Assembly (NCBI GenBank): GCA_027493675.1
Contig: JAOSKI010000006.1
Span: 1 to 64,000 of the forward strand
From: Microthrixaceae bacterium
GTDB taxonomy: Bacteria > Actinomycetota > Acidimicrobiia > Acidimicrobiales > Microtrichaceae
Direction: 5' to 3'
DNA length: 64,000 nt
Shown here: positions 40,263 through 50,796 of the stretch, in pieces
Position numbering within the stretch: position 1 is the first letter of the stretch
Layout: each line of letters starts with the position of its first letter
Made by a program: the position numbers and the translations under genes
The notes under the pieces: generated by a model
What the model was told of the DNA's origin: nothing
The model's input: the letters and a program-made list of their open reading frames with translations, nothing else
Databases searched by the model: none

Positions 40263-40683
40263 GGCACCGAGATCGGTGGTGCAATCCGGCGTCGACCAGG
40301 CGCCGCTGCGAGATTGGGGCGGCCGACCCATCAGCAGTCAGGGCAAGAATGCCTGTTCCGATTCGGCCCAGGTCGACCTACTGTTGATCCCAGAGAGCGA
40401 CCCGGACTCGACACCCGGATCTGCCCACTGGAACGTCCCGGTCACACCGGGATGGAGGGTATGCCGGGCCGTGGTCGGATGTGCAGGGGCGATGCATCCG
40501 ACCACCGCCCGGACACGTGCCGATGCGGCAATTCGAGCGGCGTGCCGGACTCCGCACGTCGCGTCGGGGGACAACGCCGGGGCGACGCCACCTCACCTGT
40601 CAGTTGCATCGGATCCCGCTCACGATCAAGTCGCGCGGGTGAGACATCTGACCATTTCGCTCGACTGGTGGGAAGAGCTGCCG
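40263..40683. other. 421 bp with no recognised gene
   Basis: Open frames on both strands are low-complexity and Arg/Pro-rich with no family motif or good start. I see no tRNA, hairpin of note or promoter that I can support. It could hold a decayed gene. Confidence 0.4.
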
Positions 40684-41278
40684 ATGAGCAAGTGTGAGAT
40701 CGATTCACACACACGGACACGGAGCGGGATGGTGGCGGACAAGGTGAATGGCGACAGCGCAGCCGACGACGCTCTCGAGAGCGCCCTCAGCAGAGCGTTG
40801 AAGAAGGCCGACCGGGCCGCTGGAGAAGGTCGCCCGTGCCCAGAAGCGGGCCAGCCGTTCGAAGAAGAGCGCCAAGCGAGCCGAGCAAAGGGCGGATCTC
40901 GCCGAGGAACGCGCCGACCTGGCCCGACGGAAGGCCAAGCGGTGGAAAGACCGGGCTCGGGCAGCCGAAGTCCAGATAGCGGTGCTGCAGGACCTGAACC
41001 GGCAACTCACCACGAGCTATCGCGAGGACCGGGCAGCTGACGCCGCGGCGATGCACTTTGCCGCCGAGGCGGTGGCCGCTTTCGCCGCCGATGCCGTGGC
41101 GCTGCGGGAGATCAACCGCGACGAGGACAACCCCGAGTACCTGGACCACCTGACCTTCAGGCTGCGCCAGAACCTCCTCGAGGCCCGGTCGTTCCTCGAC
41201 GAACAAGGTGAGGTCGGGCGCTCAGCGGACCTTGCCGACCTCCTGAACGCGCTGCCGCCCAACGTCCAACGTCGCTGA
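40684..41278 (+). CDS. Coiled-coil protein of unknown function (frameshifted)
   Basis: The start is ATG 40684 or ATG 40729 (MVADKVNGDSAADDALESAL). After a break near 40825 the frame continues as a basic heptad-rich coiled coil (KVARAQKRASRSKKSAKRAE, RADLAEERADLARRKAKRWK). A C-terminal helical domain contains FAAEAVAAFAADAVALREIN and LDHLTFRLRQNLLEARSFLD. About 180 residues. No signal or membrane segment. A long palindrome lies 19 bp after the stop. Confidence 0.55.
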
Positions 41279-41296
41279 AGGCGACCAGACGACCTG

Positions 41297-41345
41297 GTTC
41301 TGTGGGGTGTGCGTGGCGCTGAGCGCCACGCACACCCCACAGAAC
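41297..41345. repeat. Long palindrome, copy 2 of a three-copy family
   Basis: Perfect 24-bp arms around one base: GTTCTGTGGGGT then GTGCGTGGCGCT. The arms are identical to copy 3 (42868) except at the loop. It lies 19 bp after the coiled-coil gene and 50 bp before the SCP2 gene promoter. Confidence 0.85.
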
Positions 41346-41394
41346 AGCGGTGGCACCGTCGAATCATCGACGGGATGGCGAATCAGCAACAGGA

Positions 41395-41400
41395 TAGGGT
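41395..41400 (+). promoter_or_regulatory. -10 hexamer of leaderless promoter (TAGGGT)
   Basis: TAGGGT, then 6 nt, then GTG 41407. Confidence 0.55.
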
Positions 41401-41406
41401 CGAACC

Positions 41407-41862
41407 GTGCAGTACCTGAGCGATGAGTGGATCGAGGCGGCCGACGCCGCTCTGGCCGCGGCATGGGCGTCGCGCGCCTCCGACTCCGACTCGGGCGACC
41501 GCGACGCTCTGGCGGGCGAACGTGGCCCGGACGGCGACACCGAGGCAGATGGCCAACACCACAGGACCACGATCGGGTACACGATCACCGCTGCACCCGG
41601 GGGAAAGACCACATACCACCTGTTCGTCGGCGACGACGGCGCCGGTCTCGTGGCCGGCAAGCCGGCGGACGACGCCGACACCACCATGGAGCTCGACTAT
41701 GGAACGGCAGTGCAGATCGCCAAAGGCGAGACCTCACCTCAGGTGGCCTTCATGCAGGGCCGCTTGAAGCTGGGAGGCGACGTGACGCTGCTGATCAAGG
41801 GCGTCGAACGGCTCTCGGCGATAGGTGACGCGCTCACTTCGATCACCGACGTCGAGTACTGA
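41407..41862 (+). CDS. SCP2 sterol-carrier-domain protein
   Basis: An intact frame of 151 residues from GTG 41407. The N-terminal helix (YLSDEWIEAADAALAAAWAS) is followed by an Asp-rich variable stretch. The SCP2 core follows: TTYHLFVGDDGAGLVAGKPA, ELDYGTAVQIAKGE and the conserved end AFMQGRLKLGGDVTLLIKG. SCP2 proteins bind lipids or acyl chains in the cytoplasm; in actinobacteria they are common near lipid or sterol genes, but here the neighbours do not point to a ligand. Confidence 0.8.
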   Translation: MQYLSDEWIEAADAALAAAWASRASDSDSGDRDALAGERGPDGDTEADGQHHRTTIGYTITAAPGGKTTYHLFVGDDGAGLVAGKPADDADTTMELDYGTAVQIAKGETSPQVAFMQGRLKLGGDVTLLIKGVERLSAIGDALTSITDVEY

Positions 41863-41928
41863 ACCGAGCTGGAGTGCTGAGCTGACGTATCTCAGGGTCC
41901 GCCTGTGAACTGACAGGAGCCTTGCCGT

Positions 41929-41934
41929 TACCTT
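41929..41934 (+). promoter_or_regulatory. -10 hexamer of leaderless promoter (TACCTT)
   Basis: TACCTT, then 6 nt, then GTG 41941, which is the start that leaves the catalytic Pro at position 2. Confidence 0.55.
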
Positions 41935-41940
41935 GGTGCA

Positions 41941-42856
41941 GTGCCGGAACTGCCCGAGATCCAGGCCCACGCCGAGCGCCTGACCCGCACCTTCACAGGC
42001 ACGGTCCTCGAACGGTTCGAGCCTCTCACGTTCACGGCACTCAAGACCGCCACCCCCGACCCGGGCGATGCAGTCGGGCTCACGCTCGTCTCGGTGGGCC
42101 ACCGCGGCAAGTTCCTGCTGCTGCGCTTCGGTGACCACGACAACACCGCCGGACTCGATGTCACCGGCATGGGCGGTGTTGCCCACACGGCGGTCGCGAT
42201 GACCTTCGTGGTCCATCTCATGCAGGGCGGGCGCCTGGTTCCAGACGAGAAGCCCTCCCCAGGCCCCGGGGAGGACTCGCCCGGTGGCGCCTATCAGGCG
42301 CCCCGTCCCTCCTGTTGACCGAGGCGGGAAAGGAGCGCAAGGCAGAGTGTGGGTCCTCGAAGGGGACCCGACGGCCGGAGATCACCCGGATGAGCCGGCG
42401 CCTCTCAGCGGGCTCGGTCCCGATGCCGACAAGGTGAGCCCCGGGGACTTCGCTGGGTTGCTGGCATCGAAGAACCAACGCGTGCACGGCTTCCTGCGCG
42501 ACCAGCACGGTGTGGCCGGCATCGGTCGGATGCTCGCCAACGAGATCTGCCACCGGGCGGGTCTCTCACCGTTCGCCATGACGTCGAAGCTGACCGAGCA
42601 AGATCGCCGCTCCCTCCACGACGCGATGCGCGCCTGCATCAGCGAGGCGCTCGATTTCGAGCGGTCACGCGAAGCGATGTCGCGCTCGGCGGATCGGCCC
42701 GGGTCTGTGCACCGGCGCAAGGGGCAGGCGTGCCCGGTCTGTGGGGACACGATCCGCGCAGTTGAGTACACCGCGTATGAAGTGGACTACTGCCCGACGT
42801 GTCAGACCGACGGCAAGGTGCTGGCCGACAACACCACGAGCAGGTTCCTCAAGTAG
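41941..42856 (+). CDS. Fpg/Nei-family DNA glycosylase
   Basis: A bifunctional base-excision enzyme. GTG 41941 gives the mature N-terminus PELPEI with catalytic Pro2 and Glu3. The conserved Lys is in GHRGKFLLLRF; the H2TH region is KNQRVHGFLRDQHGVAGIGR, then MLANEICHRAGLSPF. The zinc finger is CPVCGDTIRAVEYTAYEVDY followed by CPTCQ. The terminal QTDGK in place of the usual QR is a Nei-like variant. One break near 42310 divides it. About 300 residues. A palindrome lies 12 bp after the stop. Confidence 0.88.
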
Positions 42857-42867
42857 CAGGACCTGGC

Positions 42868-42916
42868 GTTCTGTGGGGTGTGCGTGGCGCACAGCGCCAC
42901 GCACACCCCACAGAAC
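42868..42916. repeat. Long palindrome, copy 3 of a three-copy family
   Basis: Perfect 23-bp arms (GTTCTGTGGGGT then GTGCGTGGCGC) around ACA. It sits between the convergent stops of the glycosylase (12 bp away) and mdh (10 bp away), so it can act as a bidirectional terminator. Confidence 0.85.
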
Positions 42917-42925
42917 CGGCGCTTG

Positions 42926-43899
42926 TCAGATCAGGCCCAACTCGGCGACAGCGTCGCGCTCCTCGGCCAACTCGGCGACCGAGGCGTCGATCCTCGCGCG
43001 GGAGAAGTCGTCGATGTCGAGCCCCGCGACGATGTTGTACTCCCCGCCCGAGCACGTGCACGGGAACGAGCTGATCAGGCCCTCGGGCACGCCGTAGGAA
43101 CCGTCCGACGGCACCGCCATCGACACCCAGTCGCCCTCGGGGTGCCGAGGTGCCAGCTGGAGATGTGGTCGATAGCGGCGTTCGCAGCCGAAGCCGCCGA
43201 ACTGGCACCGCGGGCCTCGATGATCGCTGCGCCACGCTTGGCGACCGTCGGGATGAAGTCGGCCTCCAGCCATGCCTGGTCCCCGACCGCCTCGGCCGCG
43301 TTGCGACCTGCGACCTCGCAGTGGAACAGGTCGGGATACTGGGTGGTCGAGTGGTTGCCCCAGATCGTCATCTTCTTGACCTCCGACACCGGCGAGCCGA
43401 CCTTGGCGGCAAGCTGCGCCATCGCACGGTTGTGATCGAGTCGGGTCATGGCGGTGAAGCGACGGGCGTCCAACCCGGAGGCATTGCTCATCGCGATGAG
43501 CGAGTTGGTGTTGGCGGGGTTCCCGACGACCAGGATCTTGGCGTCCTTGGCTGCCGACCGGCCGAGCGCCTCGCCCTGGGGCTTGAAGATCCCGCCGTTG
43601 GCAGACAACAGGTCCGAACGCTCCATGCCGGACTTACGTGGCATGGCACCAACGAGCAGCGCCACATCGGCATCACCGAAGGCCACGTCTGCATCGTCGG
43701 TCTGCACCATGCCCGCCAGCAGCGGGAACGCACAGTCGTCGAGCTCCATGGCAACACCACGCAGGGCGTCGAGCGCGGGTGTGATCTCGAGCATCTGGAG
43801 GATCACAGGCTGGTCCGGGCCCAGCATCTCCCCACCGGCGATTCGGAACAGCAACGAGTACCCGATCTGGCCTGCTGCACCGGTGACTGCGACTCTCAT
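42926..43899 (-). CDS. mdh: Malate dehydrogenase
   Basis: Cytoplasmic NAD-dependent TCA-cycle enzyme. From ATG 43899: Rossmann motif [34 protein letters not shown], substrate loop [44 protein letters not shown] and the catalytic His in [13 protein letters not shown]. One break near 43145 leads to [20 protein letters not shown] and the C-terminus DAVAELGLI. About 325 residues, the actinobacterial/eukaryotic cytosolic type. It shares the window with sdhCAB but not the operon. Confidence 0.95.
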
Positions 43900-44103
43900 G
43901 GGGGGTTGGCCACTTGCGATCTCCTCGGAATCGGCGGGCCCGGCATGCCAGGACCCGGTCTTGTGTGCCCGCACGCAGCGTGCGCCACTGAATCTACCGG
44001 CACCCGACTTCAGGCGGAAAAAGGAGCAGGACCCCGTCGTGAACCGGATCGGGGTCGTATGACGTCGGCCTGGGACGTCGGCCAGGGACTGCAGCCGGGG
44101 GCC

Positions 44104-45955
44104 TCAGCCTGCGTCGTCGCCGTATGGGAGTCGCCCGCCCGAAGCGTCGCGTGTTGCCGACCCACGATCGGTGCAGACCGCCGTAGACCCCACCCTCGGC
44201 CACCAGCTCCTCGTGGGTGCCATCCTGCACGATCACCCCGGCGTCCATCACGATCACCCGGTCGGCCGCCTCGGCGGTGGAGAGGCGGTGGGCGATGCTG
44301 ACCGTCGTCCGTCCTTCGGCGAGGGCCGTGAGCGCCCGCCCCAGACGGCGTTCGGTCTCGGGATCGACCGACGACGTTGCCTCGTCCAGGATCAACAGGC
44401 CCGGATCGGCGAGCTGGGCACGGGCGAGCGCGACCAGTTGCCGCTCACCCACCGACAGGGCGTCACCACGCTCGCCGACCGGGGTCGCCGGGCCGTCGGG
44501 ACGCTCCGCCAGCCAGTCACCGAGACCCAGCGACTCGAACGCGCCGAGGACCTCGTCGTCGCTGGCGTCGGGCCGGCCGTAGCGCACGTTCTCCATGATG
44601 GTGGTGTCGAACAGGAACCCGTCCTGGGGCACCAGTCGTATGCCCGCGGCGCGCTCGATCCGACCCAGGTCACGTAGGTCCACACCTCCCACCCGTACCG
44701 CGCCGATGCTCGGATCCACGAGGCGGCAGAGCAACTTGGCGAGCGTCGACTTCCCCGAGCCGGTCTCGCCCACCACTGCCGCGTTCACCCCCGCGGGCAG
44801 CGTCAGCGACAGGTCGTGCAGCACCGGGCGGCCCGGCTCGTACTCGAAGGTGACGTTGTCGACCACGACGCCGAGCGCACCGCCCGGCAGCGTGGCGGAG
44901 AGCTCCGGGTCGGCGACGTCGACCGGTTGGCCGAGCAGACCCAGCACCTTGTACCACCCGGCCAGCGCGGTCTGGGTCTGGTCCAGCACCTCGGAGATCT
45001 CGGCGACCGGCTGCACGATCAGGTTGGTGATGAACACTGCCGCAACCAGCGTGCCTGCTCCCATCCCCCATCCCGGCCCCCACCACACACCCACTCCCAC
45101 GACAGCGGCGAGCGCAAACCCGCTGAAGAGGTCCGGAGATCGGGAACATCACCGCGAAGTAGAACCGGGCGACCAGTTGGGCGCCGTACTGCTGCTCTAT
45201 CGAGCCGTGAAGGTCGCGACGGGCCTTGCGCACCGCCCCGTAGGAACGAAGCACCTGGACACCCCCGATTGTCTCGGAGATCGCTGACAGCGTGTCCGAC
45301 ACGGTGGTCCGGTAGCCGTCATAGGCCTGAAGCTGGCGGATCTGCACCACCCGCATGATCGGCACGATCGGAGCCAGCACCGCCACCACCACAGCCGCGA
45401 GTTGCCACTGGTAGACCGCCAGCGCAACCAAGGAGACGAGAATCAGCGTGAGGTTGATCACCCACGAGATCGCTCCGTGGGCGGCGAACCGTGCGAGCAT
45501 CTCGATGTCGGAGGTCACCCGGGCGACCAGCACACCCCGCTTGGTCTCGCCGTGGTGGGCGAGGCTGAGGTCGTGCACGTGGCCGAAAGCCCGGGTCCGC
45601 AGCCCGTAGATCACCCACTCGGCTGTGCTCAGTAGGCGCAGCAGGGTCACCCGATCGAGCACTGCGAGCAGGCAGATCACCAGGTAGGCCACCACGCAGG
45701 CGGTGACCACGAAGGTCCAGTCGACGCCGCCGTCGGTGACGCCACGGTCGAGGATCTGCTGGATGGCCACGGGCACCACGAGGCGACCGAGCGCCACCAC
45801 CATCGCGAAGAGCACCGACACTGCGAACCCACGGCGCAACCTCGGGACTGGCCCTGACACCTTCGCGCAGCACCTGCACGGCGGTGGGGCCGCGATCCTC
45901 TGCCTCGGCCTGGGATCCAGTGGCGATCGTCGCGCTCCGGGTCCACGAGGCTCAC
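44104..45955 (-). CDS. ABC exporter half-transporter, second of a heterodimeric pair
   Basis: GTG 45955 overlaps the first half-transporter stop by 4 bp. Six-helix membrane domain (FAVSVLFAMVVALGRLVVPV, VVTACVVAYLVICLLAVL, THGE-type loop HHGETKRGVLVARVTSDIEM), then the ATPase: Walker A VVGETGSGKSTLAKLL, Q-loop RLVPQDGFLFDTTI, signature ALSVGERQLVALARAQL (non-canonical) and Walker B LLILDEATSSVDPETE with a normal Glu, H-loop SIAHRLST. Breaks lie near 45900, 45850, 45125 and 44120; the last one lets a natural end FGRATPYGDDAG be read at 44104. About 615 residues. The substrate is unknown. Confidence 0.88.
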
Positions 45956-47861
45956 GGTCGACCCTCCCCGGAGTCGCCAAGGCTCTCGGCGGCGTGCTCG
46001 TACGCTGTCACGAGCGTCAGGTACTCGGGATCCGCAAGCAGCTCCTCGTGGGTTCCCACTGCGCGAACCGTCCCATCGGAGAAGAACACGACGCGGTCCG
46101 CGAGGGCGATCGTCGAGAGGCGATGCGCCACCACGAGCATCGTGATGTCGTCCTCACGCAACGACTCGAGGATCCGAGACTCGATGACCGGGTCCACCGC
46201 CGAGGTGGCGTCGTCTGCGATCACCAAACGTGGGCCGCCTGCCAGGGCGCGTGCCAGAGCCACACGCTGGCGCTGCCCACCCGGAGAGCGTCACACCACG
46301 TTCACCCACGACGGTGGCGACGCCGTCGTGGAGGTCCTGCACGAAGTCGGTCGCCATCGCCCGTCTCAGCGCACGATCCACCTGCGTGTCGTTGATCTCA
46401 CGACCGAAGCGGACGTTGTCGGCGATCGACCGGGCGAACAGGTAGCTCTCCTGGAACGCCACCGACACCGAGGAGCGCAACTCCGCGGCGTCGATCTCCG
46501 AGGTGTCCACACCACCGAGGCGGATCGTGCCCGAGTCCGGGTGTCCAGGTGCGCCAGCAGGCTCACGAGCGTCGACTTGCCCGAACCGGTGGATCCGACC
46601 ACCGCAAGGACCTCACCGGGGCGCGCATCGAAGGTCACGTCATGCAGGATCCGCCGGCCGGCATGGGAGAAGTCCACCGAGTCGACCGCGAGCGAGAGCG
46701 GACCGGGGGCAGGCACGTCGTCTGCTCCGCAGGGGCGCCCGGCGGATCCTCCTTCGTGGCGTAGGCCGGATCCACGGGCTCGGACAGCACGTCGTCGACC
46801 CGGGCGATCGAGACCACCGCCAGCGGCATCGACTGGAACAGGAAGCCGACGATGCGCATCGGGAAGGCCAGCCAGCCGAACAGGGCCACAGCCTGCACCA
46901 GGTCGCCCACCGTGGTCGAGCCACCCGCGTCGATGCGGGCGGCGCCGACGAGCAGCAGGGTGACCATGCCGAGGCTGGGCAACATGGAGACCAGAGGTTC
47001 GAAGATCGAGGTCATCCGTGCCACCCCGATGCGTTCCTCGGCGAGGGCGCGGCGCGGAGTCGAAGCGCTCCCGCTCGGGTCGCTCCCGGGCGAGGGTCTT
47101 GACGGCCATCACGCCATCGAAGCTCTCGTGCGCGATGGCGGCCACCCGCCCGAGGTTCTGCTGCACCCTCGCGGCGGGCTCGTGGATCCGTCGGGTGTAG
47201 TACCGGCTCAGCCAGGCCAACGCCGGGAACAGAAGCAGCGCCACGACAGCGAACCACGGATCGGCGAACCACAGGCTCACCAACGAGACTGCCACAAGGG
47301 CGACCACGCCGAGGGAGAACGGCAGCGGCATGAGCATCTGGGTGGCGGTGGTGACGTCCACGTCCGAAGTGGACAGCAGCTGCCCGGTGGGCCGGTCGCG
47401 GTACGAACCCATCGGCATCTCGAGGAGCCGGTCGGCGACCGCCGTGCGCAAGGAGCGTTGCATCCGGGCTTCGGTGACCGAACCGAACCAGCGCCGCAGC
47501 ACGACCGCCAGCCCCCGCAGCGCTCCGACCGCGACCAGCGCCGCCACCGCCCACCACACCGTTCCAGCATCCACACCGGAGGAGAACGCCGGCTGGATGA
47601 CCTCGTCGGTCACTCGGCCCAACACGATGCTCGCCACCACGATCATCACCGCCCAGCCGACGCCTCCCACGATCGACAGAGCGAACGGCACCGGGTGCAT
47701 CCGCACGAAGCGCACGATGAGCCGTGCCCCCAGGCTGATCGACAGCGCGGCCTCGTCCCCTGCGGCGACGGTGGGGCGGCAGTGGCGGGATCGTCCCCTG
47801 CGGCGACGGTGGCGGGATCGTCCCCTGCGGCGACGGTGGTTGGATCATCGAAGAGGGTCAC
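45952..47861 (-). CDS. ABC exporter half-transporter, first of a heterodimeric pair
   Basis: GTG 47861 starts an N-terminus with a nine-residue repeat (DPTTVAAGD, DPATVAAGD, DPATAAP), then a six-helix domain (VPFALSIVGGVGWAVMIVVA, WWAVAALVAVGALRGLAVVL, RDRPTGQLLSTSDVDVTTAT). ATPase: Walker A VVGSTGSGKSTLVSLLAHL, Q-loop SVAFQESYLFARSIADNV, signature TLSGG-QRQRVALARAL read across a break at 46280, Walker B LVIADDATSAVDPVIE, where Asp replaces the catalytic Glu, and VVAHRLSTIALAD. Further breaks lie near 47755, 47055, 46715 and 46545. About 635 residues. Asp here and the altered signature in the partner both fall at one degenerate ATP site. Confidence 0.88.
47753..47844 (-). repeat. 27-bp tandem repeat in the 5' end of the ABC gene
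   Basis: Three copies of a unit beginning TCGTCCCCTGCGGCGACGG (47753, 47791, 47818); the first carries an 11-bp insertion. The unit is 9 codons and yields a D-P-A-T-V-A-A-G-D repeat near the N-terminus of the transporter. Confidence 0.85.
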
Positions 47862-47989
47862 GACGGAATCGACCGGATCATCGTCGTGGGATTCGCGATG
47901 GACTGGCACGAGAGGATGCAACCGGGATGGCCCACGACCTCATTCCGGTCGCGGGCCATCCCGGTCGACAGAGTCCCCGCTCGAGTGGA

Positions 47990-49425
47990 TCAGGAGGGAA
48001 GCTGGATCGATTTGGTCTCCAGGAACTCCTCGAGACCCCAACGACCGCGTTCGCGGGTGTTGCCCGACTGCTTGTACCCGCCGAAGGGCGCGTACTGATT
48101 GAAGGCGCCACCGTTGACATCCACCTGGCCGGTGCGCAGACGGCGGGCGACCGACAGAGCCCGCTCGGGGTCAGCCGACTGCACCGCACCTGCCAGGCCG
48201 TAGACCGTGCCGTTCGCGATCGCCACCGCCTCGTCGTCATCGGAGTAGGTGATGATCGACAGGACGGGACCGAAGATCTCCTCCTGGGCGATGGTCATAT
48301 CGGGCGTCACGTCACAGAACACCGTCGGCTTCACATAGAAGCCCACCGGTTGCTCCTCGGGCTGCTCGGGACCCCCGTGAGCAACGTGGCACCCTCCTCG
48401 ATCCCCTTGTTGATGTACGACCGCACGCGATCCTGTTGGGCCTTGGAGGCAAGCGGGCCGAGCGAGTGGAACAGGTCGGGCTCGTCGGCCTTCGGATCCA
48501 CCAGGCGGATCTGGGACACCTCGGCCATGACCGCGTCGATGTACTCGTCCTTGCGGCTCTTGGGCACGAGCAGGCGGGTCAGCGCCGAACAGGTCTGTCC
48601 GGAGTTCAGCATGCAGCCGAACGCCGCACCGAGGCCGATCGAGGCGGGATCGGCGTCGTCGAGGATGATGTTCGCCGACTTGCCGCCCAGCTCCAGGGCA
48701 ACACGCTTGACCGTGGGTGCGGCGGCCTTCTGCACCTCGGCACCAGCGCGCCCCGAGCCGGTGAAGGAGACCATGTCCACGTCGGGATGACCGGAGATGG
48801 CGGCACCGACTTCGGGGCCGGTGCCGACGACCATGTTGAACACGCCTGCGGGCAGTCCGACCTCGTCGATGACCTCGGCCAGCAGGTAGGCGTTCAGCGG
48901 TGTGATCTCGGAGGGCTTGAGCACCACGGTGCATCCGGCCGCGAGCGCCGGGGTGATCTTGCACATGATCAGGTAGAGCGGGTAGTTCCACGGGGTGATG
49001 GCACCCACGACGCCGATGGGTTCACGCACCACGAGCGAGTTGCCGACGGTCTCCTCCCACTCGTACTTCTCGACCAGGTCGGCGAACAGCTCCCACTCAC
49101 CGATCGAAAGCCCGGCCTGGACCATCTGGGCGAACGTCTTGGGAGAACCGACCTCGGCTGAGATCACCTCCACGATGTCACCGAAGCGTGTCATGAGGGC
49201 TGTGCCGACGTCGCGCAGGTACTTGGCCCGGATGTCGGTCGGCGTGGTCGACCAGGTGGCGAAGGCGTCCTTCGCTGCGGCCACGGCCGCATCCACGTCG
49301 GCAGCCGCACCCTCTGGCACCTTGGCGATGACCTCCTCGGTCGCGGAGTCGACCACCTCGATCCTGCCGGTTCCCACCGAGGCGACCCACTCGCCCCCGA
49401 TGTAGTGGTTGTCGTGGTCCTTCAC
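47990..49425 (-). CDS. Aldehyde dehydrogenase family protein
   Basis: NAD(P)-dependent oxidation of an aldehyde. From GTG 49425 (AAGGGGG upstream): [55 protein letters not shown], cofactor motif [16 protein letters not shown], catalytic Glu in [16 protein letters not shown] and catalytic Cys in [17 protein letters not shown]. One break near 48375; then [27 protein letters not shown] and [16 protein letters not shown]. About 478 residues. The substrate is unknown; the nearby F420 oxidoreductase and SDR suggest a catabolic setting. Confidence 0.92.
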
Positions 49426-49608
49426 ACTGCCCCCTTGGTGAGGTGTCGGTTGTCATCCGGGGTTGATCGCCCCCTTGCGCCCTGATCGTACCGACGATCC
49501 TCGGGCCGCGCTCATCGGCCGCGCTCGTCCTGCATGCCGTGCGCCGGACCGACGGGTTCGGACACGCGTCGCCGGCCCGAGCGACCGACAAGGCGAGGGC
49601 GGATGCAA

Positions 49609-50526
49609 TCAGGGCGCTGCCAGGGTGCGCAGAGCGGCTCGGGTGGCCTCGTACTCGGTCGGGTCCCCGGAGTAGTTGACTGCGAGGAACTCGGTGGCAC
49701 CGGCCTCCGCGTAACGGTTCACCCTTCGACCACCTCGTCGTGGCTACCGGCGATCGTGAGGTCCGCCGGCCCGGCGACACCTTCGCGATCCAGCATGGCC
49801 CGATATGAGGGGGAGCATGCCGTACATCGCGAGCTTCTCACCGGCGCGTGCACGTGCCCCCTCGGGATCGTCGGTCACGCACACCGGTGCCCCGACCACC
49901 ACCTGCGGCGCGCTGTCTCGCCCGGCGGCCTCGGCTGCCTCGGTGATGCGGGGCACTATGTGCGACTCGATGGTGTTCGGCCCCGTCATCCAGGTGATGG
50001 TGCCGTCCGCGAGGGTTCCGGCCACACCCAGCATCTGCGGGCCGAGTGCGGCCAGCAGGACCGGGAACGGCTCGGCATCGGCGAGGTCGATGTTCCCCGC
50101 GCAGCTCAGCGTCTCGCCGGTGAGCGCGACCGCGTGGTCGCGAACCAGCGGGCACAGCACGCTGAGGTACTCGCGGGTCCGCAGCACCGGTCGGTCCCAC
50201 GGGGAGCCCGAGCATGGTCTCGATCACGACCTGGTGTGAAAGACCGACACCGAGGTGGAGCCGCCCGCCGGTCGCGAGCTGAACAGTGACGGCCTGCTGG
50301 GCGAGCGCCATGGGGTGACGTGGCGGCATCGGCACCACACCCCACCCAGTTCGATCCCGGGCACCTCGGGAGCGATCATGGCGAGCGCGGTCAGGCCGTC
50401 GAGGCCGAAGATGTTCGGCAACCAGAACGAGTCCAGACCGTCCTCGGTCGCATGGTTCGCCTCGGTGCGGATGCGCTCGATGCCCCCTCGACCGATCACG
50501 TCACCGGTGAACACGCCGATCTTCAT
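49609..50526 (-). CDS. LLM-class F420-dependent oxidoreductase (frameshifted)
   Basis: Luciferase-like TIM-barrel fold. ATG 50526 follows GAGGAGGA. MKIGVFTGDVIGRGGIERI, then ANHATEDGLDSFWLPNIFGL at the N-terminus; PRHPMALAQQAVTVQLATGG and RLHLGVGLSHQVVIETM; REYLSVLCPLVRDHAVALTG; VLLAALGPQMLGVAGTLADG and TITWMTGPNTIESHIVPRIT; and the C-terminus VNRYAEAGATEFLAVNYSG. Breaks near 50345, 50215, 50180, 49800 and 49720. About 305 residues. Cofactor F420 can be supplied by the pathway that includes cofD in this window. Confidence 0.85.
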
Positions 50527-50796
50527 GGGATCCTCCTCAGGGTTGGTGACACCGGCAGGCCTTTCGATCAGCCGAACCGGAGTGTCGATGGGGACGAACA
50601 GGTGCTCCCCACGATTCGGCCCCTATCCCTCGTAATTCGGCGTAGCATATCGCCGATAGTTGCGCCGAGTACGACCGACGGCAGCGACGGGGACTACCGT
50701 GACTGTTGTTGAACCAAGTTCAACAAATGTCGCTGGAACCGGACGAGCCGGGATACCAGCACGCAGCCGAACGGCGCGAACCACAAGGGGGACCTC

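Noticed and set aside
39741..40267. Minus-strand frames opposite queF
   Set aside because: Neither shows a family motif, while the plus strand gives QueF active-site motifs when frames are joined.
41297..42916. Insertion-sequence terminal repeats
   Set aside because: Copies 2 and 3 could be read as flanking a 1.5-kb element, but the interval holds ordinary SCP2 and glycosylase genes, each copy is itself a complete palindrome, and there is no transposase or target duplication.
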